A DNA stretch of 24,483 nt from GCA-001856825 sp038729485 (GTDB lineage: Archaea; Thermoplasmatota; Thermoplasmata; Thermoplasmatales; GCA-001856825). Both the position numbers and the translations under genes were made by a program. Positions 16,354-23,768 of this stretch are shown piece by piece (position 1 is the stretch's first letter; each line of letters begins with the position of its first letter). The stretch is taken from contig JAVYRX010000013.1 of NCBI GenBank assembly GCA_038729485.1, forward strand, positions 1-24,483, in the 5' to 3' direction. The notes beneath the pieces were generated by a model. That model was not told the origin of the DNA. It ran no database searches and saw only the letters and a program-made list of their open reading frames with translations.

Positions 16354-19001
16354 ATGTGGTTGAGCGTGTAGTTAAGGATATTCCCGTTTCTGCAGTACTC
16401 CACTTCAGCTTCGGTATCCAACCTGATTTTGCCTTCGATCTTTGTTTCCTCCTTTCCCTTTATCTTTATTTCTATCGTTCCTCCTTCCTTTACGTTGGAA
16501 AGGTCTATTGATACAGTTTCGTCCCCTTTTAGCTGCAGCATTGATGTATCTGCCTCTATGGGAACGACGCCCATTGAGGCCAGGTTTGATCTGTGTATCC
16601 TCTCGAAGCTTTCCGCTATTACGGCCTTAACGTTCAGGAGATAAGTTGCTTTCGCAGCCCAGTCTCTGCTGCTGCCGGCTCCGTACATCTTGCCTGCGAA
16701 TATGACGAGGGGAACGCCTTCCTTCTGATATTCCTGAGATGCGTCAAAGAAGGACATCTTCTTCCCGTCAGGGTAATGAATGGTGAAGCCTCCATTAGAA
16801 TCCACCATCTTGTTCCTTATCTTCGGGTTTGAAAAGCCGCCACGAACCATCACCTCGTGGTTTCCCCTCCTGGCGCCGAAGGAGTTGAAGTCTTCCGGAG
16901 AAACGCCTTTCTCCATGAGGTATTTGGCAGCGGGCGAATCCACCTGATCCAAAACTGTCCTGTCTCCGGCTTTGAACTTTTCCCATATTACCCTGTATTT
17001 CTCCATATCAGTAATTATCGCCCCAGCGGGGGAGATATGGTCTGTGGTGATTCTATCCCCGAATATCGCAAATATCCTCGCACTTTCAACGTTCGTAAGA
17101 GATGATTTCGTCTCAAACCAAGGCGGCTCCTTGACGTACGTTGATTCAGGATCGAAGACATATTCCTTCCCGCCCGGAACATCGAGGTTCTTCCACTCGT
17201 TCACGCCCTCAAATATCTTTTCCTTCCTTTCCAGGTAGAATTTCTTCTTCAAATATTCCCTTTCATATTTCCTTATGATGGAGAGGTCCGGCCATACGTC
17301 CTTCAGGAAAACTGGCTTGCCGTTTGGATCGAAGCCAAGTGGCTCGCTTGAAAAATCTATGTCTATCCTTCCCGCCAGCGAATACGCTACAACTAGGAGT
17401 GGAGAAGCCAGGAAGGAAGCTGAAGTCAGGGGATTTATCCTGCCCTCGAAGTTCCTGTTTCCGCTGAGTACAGCAACCGCGAACAGTTTCTCCTTTTTTA
17501 CCGCTTCCTCTACCTCTTTCACGAGAGGGCCCGAGTTGCCTATGCAGGTCGTGCAGCCGAATCCAACAATGTGGAATCCTAGCGCGTCAAGATATGGCTG
17601 GAGGCCCGACCTCTTCAGATACTCCTGTACAACTGGGCTTCCCGGTGCGAGACTCGTCTTCACGTATGGCCTCCTAGAGAGCCCCATTTCAACGGCATTC
17701 TTCGCAAGGAGTCCTGCCCCTATAAGAACGTCCGGGTTTGAGGTATTGGTGCAGCTCGTTATGGCCGCAATAGCTACTGCTCCGTCTTTAATGGCTGCCT
17801 CCCTATCGCCTATTGTAGCATGAAGGGCTTTCAGCTCCGGGCTTCCCCTGTTTTTCGAAACTCCATCCTCAATAATCTTCTTTATTGCCGGAACGTTGGA
17901 TATCGATATCCTTTCCTCCGGGTTGGAAGGTCCTGAAATCGAAGTCTCGACCTTTGAAAGATCAAATTCCAGGTTCACATCGTATTTCTTCTTCTTCCCG
18001 TCGTAGAAGAGACCCTGTTGCTTGAGATATTTTTCCACAATTGCAATGTGTTCCTTGGATCTGCCCGTAAGTGACAGGTATGACGACGTGCTTCTCGTAT
18101 ACGGGAAATAGCCAGCGGTAGCGCCGTATTCTGGAGACATGTTAGATATAGTCGTCTTATCCTGTGCGCTAAGATAATTCAAACCATCTCCATGGAATTC
18201 TACTATCTTGCCGACGACATTCTCCTTCCTCAGGAATTCTGTTATGGAGAGGACTATGTCTGTGGCTGTAACTCCCTCCCTTGGTTTTCCCTTTAGGTTG
18301 ACGCCAACAACCTCCGGCACAAGGATATATGACGGCTCCCCTACTATGACGGCCTCAGCCTCAAGGCCTCCAACTCCCCATCCGAGAACCGAGATGCCGT
18401 TTACCATCGTCGTGTGCGAATCCGTACCGATGAGGGTGTCAGGATAGAGGAGGCCGTCCTTTTCCATTACTACCTCTGAAAGGAACTCTATGTTAACCTG
18501 ATGCACTATGCCATTTCCAGGAGGCACTATCTTCAAATTGCGGAAATTGTTCTGAGCCCATTTTAGGGCCGCATACCTCTCCCTGTTCCTCTTGTATTCT
18601 ATTACTCTGTTCTCTATCAACGAATATTGGGTGCCGAATTTATCCACCTGGATGGAATGATCTGCGACAAGCTGCACCGGTATCACGGGATTGATCTTTT
18701 CCGGGTCTATGTTGCGCTTCGAGGCTGCATTCCTCATCGCTATGAGGTCGACTATAACCGGTATGCCTGTGTAATCCTGAAGTATCACCCTTGATGGAAA
18801 GAAGGGAATCTCCTCCCTTCTTCTTTCAAGCACCTTGGCTATGTGCTCCTCCTTGACAACTTTTCCGTCCATCTTCCTGAGGAGATTTTCGAGGAGAATT
18901 TTCGTTACATACGGAAGAGAATCAACATCATATCCCTTTTCTTTCAATGCCGAAATGGGAAAATACTCGTATACCTTGCCACCAACTTCAAGCTTGGACA
19001 T
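16350..19001 (-). CDS. acnA: Aconitate hydratase A
   Basis: This 883-residue protein is an AcnA/IRP-type aconitase that interconverts citrate and isocitrate in the TCA cycle through a 4Fe-4S cluster. The cluster ligands are Cys417 (TSCTNTSNPDVLIGAG) and Cys483 and Cys486 (GFGCTTCIGNSGP). Other expected elements are VADHSIQVD (112-120), GTDSHTTMVNG (192-202), the swivel domain with FGDRITTDHISPAG and SFGARRGNHEVM, and GAGSSRDWAAK. Length is normal for AcnA (about 890). The ATG at 18999-19001 lies about 25 bases from a TATA element. Its stop shares the bases CTAG (16350-16353) with the stop of the convergent surface protein gene. The neighbouring mutase suggests a shared role in acyl-CoA carbon flow. 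A 2-methylcitrate role (AcnD) is less likely, as no prp genes are here. Confidence 0.95.
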   Translation of the reverse strand: MSKLEVGGKVYEYFPISALKEKGYDVDSLPYVTKILLENLLRKMDGKVVKEEHIAKVLERRREEIPFFPSRVILQDYTGIPVIVDLIAMRNAASKRNIDPEKINPVIPVQLVADHSIQVDKFGTQYSLIENRVIEYKRNRERYAALKWAQNNFRNLKIVPPGNGIVHQVNIEFLSEVVMEKDGLLYPDTLIGTDSHTTMVNGISVLGWGVGGLEAEAVIVGEPSYILVPEVVGVNLKGKPREGVTATDIVLSITEFLRKENVVGKIVEFHGDGLNYLSAQDKTTISNMSPEYGATAGYFPYTRSTSSYLSLTGRSKEHIAIVEKYLKQQGLFYDGKKKKYDVNLEFDLSKVETSISGPSNPEERISISNVPAIKKIIEDGVSKNRGSPELKALHATIGDREAAIKDGAVAIAAITSCTNTSNPDVLIGAGLLAKNAVEMGLSRRPYVKTSLAPGSPVVQEYLKRSGLQPYLDALGFHIVGFGCTTCIGNSGPLVKEVEEAVKKEKLFAVAVLSGNRNFEGRINPLTSASFLASPLLVVAYSLAGRIDIDFSSEPLGFDPNGKPVFLKDVWPDLSIIRKYEREYLKKKFYLERKEKIFEGVNEWKNLDVPGGKEYVFDPESTYVKEPPWFETKSSLTNVESARIFAIFGDRITTDHISPAGAIITDMEKYRVIWEKFKAGDRTVLDQVDSPAAKYLMEKGVSPEDFNSFGARRGNHEVMVRGGFSNPKIRNKMVDSNGGFTIHYPDGKKMSFFDASQEYQKEGVPLVIFAGKMYGAGSSRDWAAKATYLLNVKAVIAESFERIHRSNLASMGVVPIEADTSMLQLKGDETVSIDLSNVKEGGTIEIKIKGKEETKIEGKIRLDTEAEVEYCRNGNILNYTLNHI

Positions 19002-19022
19002 ACTACGGGTTATTTGAGAAAG

Positions 19023-19030
19023 AGTATTAA
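19023..19030 (-). promoter_or_regulatory. Candidate TATA box of the aconitase gene
   Basis: Reads TTAATACT on the minus strand, centred about 25 bases before the ATG at 19001, so the transcript should be leaderless. Confidence 0.4.
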
Positions 19031-19035
19031 CTTTT

Positions 19036-19046
19036 GTTCCATGAAC
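19036..19046. promoter_or_regulatory. Short palindrome between the aconitase and mutase promoters
   Basis: GTTC-CAT-GAAC lies midway between the two TATA elements of this divergent pair (about 19027 and 19057). It could bind a shared regulator, but 4-base arms are weak evidence. Confidence 0.2.
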
Positions 19047-19052
19047 TTAGCA

Positions 19053-19063
19053 AAGTATTTTTT
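19053..19063 (+). promoter_or_regulatory. Candidate TATA box of the acyl-CoA mutase operon
   Basis: AAGTATTTTTT is centred about 30 bases before the ATG at 19087, consistent with a very short leader. Confidence 0.35.
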
Positions 19064-19086
19064 TGAGATTACTAATAAGGTAAAGG

Positions 19087-20706
19087 ATGCAGGATTACAA
19101 GAGTGTAGATCAGATCAATCACGAGGATAGAGAGAAGACAAACAGTTCAGGAATCAATCTAAAGGAATGTTATTATCCGGAAGACGTTTCGGGCGACTAC
19201 GACAAGAAGCTTGGAAAACCGGGTGAATATCCGTTCACGAGGGGAATACACAAAAACATGTACAGGGGAAAACTGTGGACGATGAGGATGTTCTCAGGCT
19301 TCGGCACGCCAGAAGACACTAACAAGAGGTTGAAGATGCTGATATCCCACGGAGAGACTGGCCTCAGCATAGCGTTCGACATGCCCACCCTCTACGGCAT
19401 AGACGCAAGTTCCAAGAGGGCACACGGTGAAGTGGGCAAATGCGGCGTTAACGTTTCAAGCCTCAAGGATATGGAAGTCATGTTCAGCGGGATCCCACTC
19501 AGAAAGGTATCTACATCCATGACAATAAACGCACCTGCCAACGTGCTTACTGCTATGTATATAGCCGTTGGGGAGAAGCAGGGCGTACCTCAGAAGGAAC
19601 TTTCTGGAACTGTGCAGGCAGACATTCTTAAGGAATACATAGCGCAGAAGGAGTGGCTCTACCCCCCGGAGGCGCACATGAGGATAATCAGGGACATGAT
19701 GGTATATTGTACCAAGAACGTCCCAAAGTGGAACTACATCTCAATATCAGGATACCACATCAGGGAAGCTGGAGCGTCCGCTGTTCAGGAGCTCGCATTT
19801 ACGCTGGCCGACGGATTCGAATACGTCAAGCTTGGCATTAATAACGGGCTGGACGTGGATTCCTTTGCACCCAGGCTCAGCTTCTTCTTCAACAGCTCAA
19901 TAAACTTTTTTGAGGAGATTGCCAAATTCAGGGCCGCTAGGAGGATATGGGCCAGGGAGATGAAGGAGACATACGGTGCGAAGAATCCGAGGTCCATGAT
20001 GCTGAGATTCCATACCCAGACGTCTGGATACACGCTTACCTGGCAGCAGCCTCTAAACAATGTGGTCAGAACGGCGATAGAAGCGATTGCGGCTGTTCTC
20101 GGCGGGACGCAGAGTCTTCATACTAATTCATACGACGAGGCTTGGGCCCTCCCCTCTGAACAGGCAGTTGAGCTTGCGCTGAGGACGCAGCAGATTATAG
20201 CCTACGAAACGGGTATGCCTGACGTTGTTGATCCTCTTGGCGGTTCTTATTACGTGGAAAGCCTAACTGATAGGATGGAAGAGGAGGCATACAAGTATTT
20301 CAGGAAAATAGAAGGGATGGGGGGCGTTGTTAATGCCATAAAGAACGGCTACATACAGAGGGAGATCGCTGCCACATCATATTCCCATCAGAAGAAAGTC
20401 GAGAACGGGGAGGTAAAGATAGTAGGCGTCAACATGTTCCAGAAGGAGAACGAGCAGCCGATCAACGTTCTCAAAGTAGATCTTAAGGCCGAGAGGCTCC
20501 AAAGGGCGAGGCTCAAGGAGATCAGGGGCATCAGGAACGAGAGGGAAGTTGCAAGGAAGCTGGAATCTTTAAGAAACGCTTATCTCGGAGACGAAAATTC
20601 TATGCCCTACGTTATAGATGCAGTGAAGGAGTATGCGACCCTTGAGGAGATCGCAAACGTGGGAAGGGAGGTGTTCGGCGGATGGAAGGAGCCAACAATT
20701 CTATGA
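19087..20706 (+). CDS. B12-dependent acyl-CoA mutase large subunit; predicted isobutyryl-CoA mutase
   Basis: This 539-residue protein is the catalytic TIM-barrel subunit of the methylmalonyl-CoA mutase family, radical enzymes using adenosylcobalamin. Family landmarks align without gaps to methylmalonyl-CoA mutase numbering (offset 20): Gln177 for Gln197 in SGTVQADILKEY, His224 for His244 in SISGYHIREAG, and later LGGTQSLHTNSYDEA. However, the two residues that contact the substrate carboxylate differ: Phe69 (in TMRMFSGFGT) for Tyr89, and Gln187 (in YIAQKEWLYPP) for Arg207. Phe plus Gln is the isobutyryl-CoA mutase pattern. Ala96 stands where 2-hydroxyisobutyryl-CoA mutase has Asp. Predicted reaction: isobutyryl-CoA to n-butyryl-CoA, reversible. 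Length fits IcmA (about 560). It is coupled to the B12 subunit by an ATGA overlap. A default annotation would be methylmalonyl-CoA mutase. Confidence 0.9.
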   Translation: MQDYKSVDQINHEDREKTNSSGINLKECYYPEDVSGDYDKKLGKPGEYPFTRGIHKNMYRGKLWTMRMFSGFGTPEDTNKRLKMLISHGETGLSIAFDMPTLYGIDASSKRAHGEVGKCGVNVSSLKDMEVMFSGIPLRKVSTSMTINAPANVLTAMYIAVGEKQGVPQKELSGTVQADILKEYIAQKEWLYPPEAHMRIIRDMMVYCTKNVPKWNYISISGYHIREAGASAVQELAFTLADGFEYVKLGINNGLDVDSFAPRLSFFFNSSINFFEEIAKFRAARRIWAREMKETYGAKNPRSMMLRFHTQTSGYTLTWQQPLNNVVRTAIEAIAAVLGGTQSLHTNSYDEAWALPSEQAVELALRTQQIIAYETGMPDVVDPLGGSYYVESLTDRMEEEAYKYFRKIEGMGGVVNAIKNGYIQREIAATSYSHQKKVENGEVKIVGVNMFQKENEQPINVLKVDLKAERLQRARLKEIRGIRNEREVARKLESLRNAYLGDENSMPYVIDAVKEYATLEEIANVGREVFGGWKEPTIL

Positions 20707-21122
20707 GGAGGATCAAGGTTCTTGTTGCTAAACCGGCGCTTGACGGTCATGATAGGGGCGTCCTTGTCCTTGCAAAAGCGTTTAGGGATGCGGGTATGGA
20801 AGTGCTTTACGCCGGTCTCCTGCCGACCCCGGAAAAGGTTGCGAGAATAGCTGTGGACGAGGATGTAGATGTAGTGGCGCTAAGCCTTCACAACAATGCA
20901 CATCTTACTGCCTTCCCCGAGGTCAAGAGGTGGCTGGAGAAACTTGGGGCCTCCGACATACAGGTTGTGGGAGGCGGGATAATACCTCCGGAGGACAGGG
21001 AAAAACTGGAGAAGATGGGCATAACAGGGAATTTCGGTCCTGGGACACCCCTGGACGTGGTCATCGAACACGTGAAAAAAGCTGCAAGGAAAAAATGGGA
21101 GTTGGAATCATCTGGTAGATGA
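20703..21122 (+). CDS. B12-binding small subunit of the acyl-CoA mutase
   Basis: This 139-residue protein is a stand-alone cobalamin-binding Rossmann domain. The base-off/His-on motif is DGHDRG (14-19) with His16 as the cobalt ligand; SLHNNAH and VVGGGIIPPED line the nucleotide tail site, and FGPGTPLDVV follows as in mutases. It supplies B12 to the large subunit just upstream. I place the start at ATG 20703, which overlaps the upstream TGA and has GGAAGGAG about 11 bases before it; the frame is open from 20682, but MRRIKVLVAKPALDGHDRG is the standard beginning. Two separate polypeptides of this size match the IcmA/IcmB arrangement and also some archaeal methylmalonyl-CoA mutases. No MeaB-type chaperone, epimerase or propionyl-CoA carboxylase lies in the window. 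Confidence 0.93.
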   Translation: MRRIKVLVAKPALDGHDRGVLVLAKAFRDAGMEVLYAGLLPTPEKVARIAVDEDVDVVALSLHNNAHLTAFPEVKRWLEKLGASDIQVVGGGIIPPEDREKLEKMGITGNFGPGTPLDVVIEHVKKAARKKWELESSGR

Positions 21123-21386
21123 TGCCTTCTTCTGCAGAATTTCAAGCTTGCCCATTATTGTGTAAAGCAGCGTTCTTGCGTGTGCCGGGGTATTGGGATC
21201 GTTGACTATCTCGTCAAGGGTCGATATAGCGGATGCGGCCCTGACGTCCAGATTCCCCTTGTCCTGAATCAGCTTTGCCTTGGCGGCCTGGATGTTCTTC
21301 CTGATGTTTCTAGGTATTGAATAGTCTGAAATTAGATCGTCAAACATCTTGGCCGTTTCTCCCAGAATCGCATTCATGTCGTCCAT
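21108..21386 (-). CDS. UPF0147 family protein
   Basis: This small helical protein of 92 residues matches the archaeal UPF0147 family, recognised from SIPRNIRKNIQAAKAKL, RAASAISTLDEIVNDPNTPA and HARTLLYTIMGKLE. No function is established for the family. I use the ATG at 21384-21386; a GTG three codons upstream (21395) is one base from the stop of the preceding Lrp-like gene and is equally possible, so the two genes are likely co-transcribed. Its 3' end overlaps the B12 subunit gene by 15 bases on the other strand. No membrane or signal segment is visible. Confidence 0.85.
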   Translation of the reverse strand: MDDMNAILGETAKMFDDLISDYSIPRNIRKNIQAAKAKLIQDKGNLDVRAASAISTLDEIVNDPNTPAHARTLLYTIMGKLEILQKKASSTR

Positions 21387-21396
21387 ACGAATCACT

Positions 21397-21699
21397 TCAC
21401 TGAAATTTTACGCCCCTATCCTTGAATATCGATATAACCATCGAGGTATATGAATCCTTTATACCGTCCACGTTCCTTAGATCCTTTACAATGAAGTTCC
21501 TCATCTGTCCCATGTCTGGAAACCTGACCTTAAGAATCATGTCCCACGTGCCTGTAACGAGGTAAATGTCTTCCACGAATGTGTGCTGCGCTAGGGTCGA
21601 ACTTATCTGTTCTATCTTTGAAGTATCCGCCTTTATGTGAACCATAGCAGTAACAACTGGTCCCGCGGCATTCTCTACGATCTTGCCCTCATTTATCAT
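21397..21699 (-). CDS. Stand-alone Lrp/AsnC ligand-binding (RAM) domain protein
   Basis: This 100-residue protein is the effector-binding domain of Lrp/AsnC regulators without the DNA-binding helix-turn-helix. The beta-alpha-beta-beta-alpha-beta pattern is visible in VVTAMVHIKAD, VEDIYLVTGTWDMILKVRF, MRNFIVKDLRNVDGI and SYTSMVISIFKD; VTGTWDMIL is the typical core. Such proteins (SraA-type) may bind amino acids and modulate full-length partners. The start is set at ATG 21699 because CAGGAG stands 7-8 bases before it; the frame is open to 21789 and ATG 21729 is an alternative. It probably shares a transcript with the UPF0147 gene. No HTH is encoded in frame upstream, so this is not simply a mis-called start. 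Confidence 0.8.
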   Translation of the reverse strand: MINEGKIVENAAGPVVTAMVHIKADTSKIEQISSTLAQHTFVEDIYLVTGTWDMILKVRFPDMGQMRNFIVKDLRNVDGIKDSYTSMVISIFKDRGVKFQ

Positions 21700-21816
21700 A
21701 ATAATCTCCTGAGATATCACCAAACTCATGAAATACTTTTCCGTGCTACGTTGACCGCAGGAATAAAAATTTCCGTTCCTGTTAAACAAGGGATAAGGGA
21801 ATTAGAACTGAGAAAG

Positions 21817-22092
21817 CTAAAGCCTTAAACCATAGCTTTTCTCCATAAGCTTGCTGAACTTGCTGTACTGCTCCATAAACTCCTTTCCCTTGTCTAGCAG
21901 CTGGATGACGTCCTTGCCCTCTTCAGAACTGACTTTTATCATCTGTCTTTCTTGAAGAAGGGCAAGCAGTTCCTCGTATTTGTTGTAGGGGATGTTAACC
22001 TTCCTGAGGAGGGAAGAGGTCTGCACGTTTCCATCGCTAATCTGAAAGAGGAATTCGTAGATGATCTGCACCTCGTTTCTATTCTTCCTCAT
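21817..22092 (-). CDS. Archaeal winged-helix DNA-binding protein
   Basis: This protein of 91 residues looks like a compact archaeal winged helix (COG3432 type): MRKNRNEVQIIYEFLFQI, then a helix-turn-helix around SSLLRKVNIPYNKYEELLALL, a recognition/wing region RQMIKVSSEEGKDVIQLLDKG and a C-terminal helix with FMEQYSKFSKLMEK that may dimerise. The ATG at 22090-22092 is preferred because AGGAGG lies about 12 bases upstream; an alternative ATG at 22116 overlaps the upstream membrane gene by 8 bases and lacks a ribosome binding site. It follows the membrane protein gene closely, so the two are probably one operon. Its targets are unknown. Confidence 0.72.
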   Translation of the reverse strand: MRKNRNEVQIIYEFLFQISDGNVQTSSLLRKVNIPYNKYEELLALLQERQMIKVSSEEGKDVIQLLDKGKEFMEQYSKFSKLMEKSYGLRL

Positions 22093-22108
22093 CCCTCTTA
22101 TCTCCCTC

Positions 22109-22660
22109 CTAGGCATTTTCAGAAAGTCCTCCTATTAAGAATGGAAGAAGGAACAGTATTATCGAAACCACAAATAGCGAGATGCCCAATTCCATAAATG
22201 CTCCCTCGAATTCCAGTATGTAGAACGCCTGGAGAAGGAGAGCTATGTCCATCAGTATGAAAGAAGAAGTAACGAGGAAGCTTCCTTTCCTTTCCTGTGA
22301 TTTTGCCTGGAGGATGGAACCCGTTATGTACAGGGAGAAATATATTGATAGAATTATCATAATATCTTCGAAATATGGGTATATCACAATAGCTGCCATG
22401 AAGTAAACGTTTGATTTCAGGTAGCTGTAGAAAAGCGTTATCATAAGAAGGAATTCTGACGTTACGAGGGCAATGAAGATGTAGGGCCTGAAGGAAAGGA
22501 GGGCGACTAGTATCATCGTAATCAGAGAGAAGACGAAAAATAAGGTAGTCGCCTTTAGGAACTGGCCTCTCATATCGCTGAAATTTACTATCGAAATTAT
22601 GAAGACTCCCAGGACGTAAATAGCACCAATTATGCCCAGGATGTTTAACGCAGAGAACAC
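22109..22660 (-). CDS. Six-helix membrane protein of unknown function
   Basis: This 183-residue protein is almost entirely membrane-embedded, with about six hydrophobic helices joined by short loops (for example around MRGQFLK, QAKSQERKGS and EFEGAFME). I do not recognise the family. The start is GTG at 22658-22660 (MFSALNILGIIGAIYV): a strong TATA element is centred 24-25 bases upstream, which places transcription at this codon, while the nearby ATG at 22670 opens a different, shadow frame. The downstream winged-helix gene begins about 16 bases after the stop, so membrane protein and DNA-binding protein are likely co-expressed, a pairing seen for small membrane sensors and their regulators. 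That link is only inference. Confidence 0.65.
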   Translation of the reverse strand: MFSALNILGIIGAIYVLGVFIISIVNFSDMRGQFLKATTLFFVFSLITMILVALLSFRPYIFIALVTSEFLLMITLFYSYLKSNVYFMAAIVIYPYFEDIMIILSIYFSLYITGSILQAKSQERKGSFLVTSSFILMDIALLLQAFYILEFEGAFMELGISLFVVSIILFLLPFLIGGLSENA

Positions 22661-22867
22661 TCTTTATCATTTCTTAACGATATATATAAGTTGTTAGAAA
22701 AGGAAAACTGAGCATAGAGATTATGTTTTCTTATCGCTAGAAAAAGCCCGAAAATCCTGAAGAATTGGAAAATTGCGTTTCTCTTCCAGCTGTTGAAGTT
22801 TCTAGAAATCATTGCATTCTTCATTCCGATCCTCGCTCCTATTCTCGTTCATCCCCAGATTTTTATT
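22661..22867. other. Intergenic region with promoter and possible terminator
   Basis: The first 30 bases hold the TATA element of the membrane protein gene. For the pilin operon arriving from the right on the minus strand, T-runs facing it at 22741-22745 and 22751-22754 (GGATTTTCGGGCTTTTTC on that strand) could end transcription. A plus-strand open frame with hydrophobic coding potential crosses this stretch but has no usable start codon. Confidence 0.3.
22680..22690 (-). promoter_or_regulatory. TATA box of the six-helix membrane protein gene
   Basis: CTTATATATAT on the minus strand is one of the best archaeal TATA matches in the window, centred 24-25 bases from the GTG at 22660. It supports both the GTG start and a leaderless message. 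Confidence 0.55.
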
Positions 22868-23374
22868 TCATTTCTTGTTGTCATAGATAAAACCTTGAAA
22901 AGAAGTGGTGGGAATGCTGTAAGAGCTCTGCCATAAAACCTGTCCTGTAGGAGCATATTGTATCAAGCTTTTTAACTGAGACGCATTAAAATTTGCCAGA
23001 GAGCCGGACCAGTGGATGGTGTCTCCCGGTTCCAGATATGCTGATGTGTGTCCTTCCTGGGAAGTAACGTTAAGCCTGTCCAATGGAAATCTGAGCACGT
23101 CGCTTCCGATGAATATAATGAGAACGGTACTGTCCCTCAATATGACACTCCCCCCCTCGTCTGTTATGTTTTCGTATATCAGATCACTTGACGGAGAGTA
23201 GTGAACGCTAGAAGAAAAATAAACCTGCACCGGAGGGGTTGCCCTGGGAATCTGTTCGACGTAAACAAAGATAGAGGAAAATAGTACGACCGTAACTGCG
23301 AGAATCAATATTGTACCGACAACTTCCGACACCCCATCCTCAGTCTTTACTGGCTTCAACGTCACTGCTATCAT
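22868..23374 (-). CDS. Archaeal type IV pilin-like protein
   Basis: This 168-residue protein has an archaeal pilin N terminus: a short positive leader (MIAVTLKPVKTEDG), a likely prepilin peptidase cut after Gly14, then the conserved GVSEVVGTILILAVTVVLFSS helix that forms the pilus core. The remaining 125 residues are a beta-rich external domain with a few N-X-S/T sequons (NIT, NVT, NAS). It would be processed by PibD/EppA and assembled into an adhesive pilus or remain as a membrane-anchored pseudopilin. No pilus ATPase or platform gene lies in the window, so its machinery is elsewhere. It follows the 97-residue membrane protein gene by 11 bases, indicating a shared transcript. Confidence 0.78.
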   Translation of the reverse strand: MIAVTLKPVKTEDGVSEVVGTILILAVTVVLFSSIFVYVEQIPRATPPVQVYFSSSVHYSPSSDLIYENITDEGGSVILRDSTVLIIFIGSDVLRFPLDRLNVTSQEGHTSAYLEPGDTIHWSGSLANFNASQLKSLIQYAPTGQVLWQSSYSIPTTSFQGFIYDNKK

Positions 23375-23385
23375 CTATGTGAACT

Positions 23386-23679
23386 TTATCCTTTCCATAT
23401 TCCGATAGCCAGACCTATGAGAAGGAGAACTATTGAAAGGGATATGGATAAAGTTGCGAACTGAACCTGCCTTATGTACTGATCAAACACCCTTATCGCC
23501 TTTCCTATCTCGTAGCTCACCGATATCTTTGGGATGAATGAGATGCCCACGTATCCAGCTATGACGAAACCTACGATTGCGAGAACGAACGCCACAACAC
23601 CCTTCTTTATGGCCAAGCCGAAGAGGAGGCCAACGACAAATGTAAGAATCCAGTCTAGTATCGTAATATATGAGATCAT
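23386..23679 (-). CDS. Small membrane protein upstream of the pilin
   Basis: This 97-residue protein has two hydrophobic segments at the N-terminal half (about 8-28 and 29-50), a polar amphipathic stretch SYEIGKAIRVFDQYIRQVQ, and a last helix (75-95) ending GIWKG. I do not recognise the family. The start at ATG 23677-23679 is chosen because GGGAGGG precedes it by 5-6 bases; the open frame reaches an ATG at 23739. A 10-codon frame (ATG at about 23711) ends TGATG, overlapping this start. The gene is 11 bases in front of the pilin gene, so it may assist pilin expression or membrane placement; this is a guess from position only. Confidence 0.62.
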   Translation of the reverse strand: MISYITILDWILTFVVGLLFGLAIKKGVVAFVLAIVGFVIAGYVGISFIPKISVSYEIGKAIRVFDQYIRQVQFATLSISLSIVLLLIGLAIGIWKG

Positions 23680-23768
23680 CAAAACCCTCCCTTTAATATT
23701 GCATCCTTCATGATTGATATTAAACAATCTACTATACATATAATTTGGTACAAATCTAGATTCCGGCG

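Noticed and set aside
19087..20706. Plain methylmalonyl-CoA mutase annotation
   Set aside because: The two carboxylate-contacting residues are Phe and Gln instead of Tyr and Arg, and no epimerase or carboxylase gene is near, so the family name is kept but not the substrate.
19087..21122. 2-hydroxyisobutyryl-CoA mutase
   Set aside because: The position that is Asp in that enzyme is Ala96 here, and the Tyr89 position is Phe and not Ile.
22119..22670. A minus-strand 183-codon frame starting ATG at 22670, one frame off the membrane protein
   Set aside because: Its product is rich in His, Arg and Pro without a recognisable fold, while the other frame gives six clean membrane helices and fits the TATA-to-GTG distance.
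22735..22936. Plus-strand frame encoding a hydrophobic stretch (FLFQLLKFLEIIAFFIPI)
   Set aside because: It has no ATG or GTG start, only an internal TTG, no ribosome binding site, and it runs into the 3' end of the pilin gene.
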